DNA of 64,000 nt, taken from Anaerolineaceae bacterium (GTDB lineage Bacteria; Chloroflexota; Anaerolineae; Anaerolineales; Anaerolineaceae). Positions 63,975 through 64,000 of this stretch are shown piece after piece. Numbering within the stretch: the first letter of the stretch is position 1; the number at the start of each line of letters is the position of its first letter. A model generated the notes under the pieces. It was given only the letters and a program-made list of their open reading frames with translations. It searched no databases and was not told the DNA's origin. The position numbers and the translations under genes are program-made. Where the stretch lies: positions 55,935 to 119,934 of the forward strand of contig PABH01000029.1 in assembly GCA_002702705.1 (NCBI GenBank), given 5' to 3'.

Positions 63975-64000
63975 ATGAAATTCGTAAGAAAAAAATACAG
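63975..64000 (+). CDS. Possible start of a new gene cut by the window end
   Basis: GGAGAAAAA lies directly before an ATG at 63975, giving MKFVRKKY before the window ends. The Lys-rich start would fit a signal peptide, but eight codons do not suffice to identify it. Confidence 0.4.

Noticed and set aside
1..64000. CRISPR array
   Set aside because: No series of regularly spaced 25-40-base direct repeats was seen; the repetitive parts are coding (lamin-tail duplication, WD40 blades, Thr-rich tail).

Overview
The window looks like chromosomal DNA of a Chloroflexota bacterium, probably Anaerolineae-like. The clues are Thr/Pro-rich linkers in membrane kinases that carry C-terminal WD40 propellers, a lamin-tail/ExeM-type secreted nuclease, a DUF6094-like methyltransferase next to an SNF2-like helicase, and a WXG100 secretion locus unlike those of Actinobacteria or Firmicutes. 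This placement is inferred from gene content; the window has no rRNA or taxonomic marker.

Region 1 (1-10.5 kb, moderate GC) is the replication/recombination module of a mobile element: Rad52/22-like annealing protein, SSB, zinc-ribbon protein, RadC, its own DnaN clamp, a PGN_0703-like PD-(D/E)XK nuclease, a DNA methyltransferase and an SNF2-like helicase. Region 2 (10.6-17.5 kb, minus strand) is a complete QatABCD anti-phage operon (QatA KAP ATPase, QatB, QatC QueC-like, QatD TatD nuclease). It is preceded in the same operon by three extra genes: a small excisionase-type HTH protein, a possible N-formylglutamate-amidohydrolase-fold protein and a DUF4007-like winged-helix protein. Region 3 (17.6-22.1 kb) holds regulators, two convergent tyrosine recombinases (one frameshifted) and a 3' half of an initiator-type tRNA-Met gene. 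It looks like the integration end of the element. An orphan MNT nucleotidyltransferase follows.

Region 4 (22.8-29.5 kb) has two large divergent secreted enzymes, a lamin-tail/EEP nuclease and a subtilase, suited to scavenging extracellular DNA and protein.

Region 5 (29.7-62.5 kb, AT-rich) is the most notable part: a type VII-like (WXG100/ESX) secretion island fused to a large Ser/Thr phospho-signalling apparatus. Two VWA-TM-FHA membrane proteins are transcribed divergently from one promoter region. The rightward operon encodes a VWA-FHA protein, four tandem WXG100 proteins, an EssB-like pseudokinase with one membrane helix, a 1499-residue three-ATPase EccC/EssC motor and a YukD/EsaB ubiquitin-like protein fused to an FHA domain. 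The leftward set encodes the second VWA-FHA protein, whose cytosolic tail is full of acidic Thr motifs, two WXG-headed effector candidates (one with an HExxH metallopeptidase-like domain and a small putative immunity gene), an EspG-like protein, a PP2C phosphatase and five tandem kinase-TM-WD40 proteins. Of these five, one is a clear pseudokinase and one a likely one. A third WXG-headed effector with a DcrB-like partner lies at the far end. No EccB, EccD, EccE, MycP, EsaA or EssA homologue is recognisable, so the machine appears minimal or differently built.

The working model is that kinases and phosphatase set Thr phosphorylation, FHA domains on VWA proteins and on the EsaB homologue read it, and this gates WXG100 effector export. 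The parts are visible in sequence; the circuit is inference. The right end (63.4-64 kb) is mostly non-coding, with a possible gene start at the last bases.
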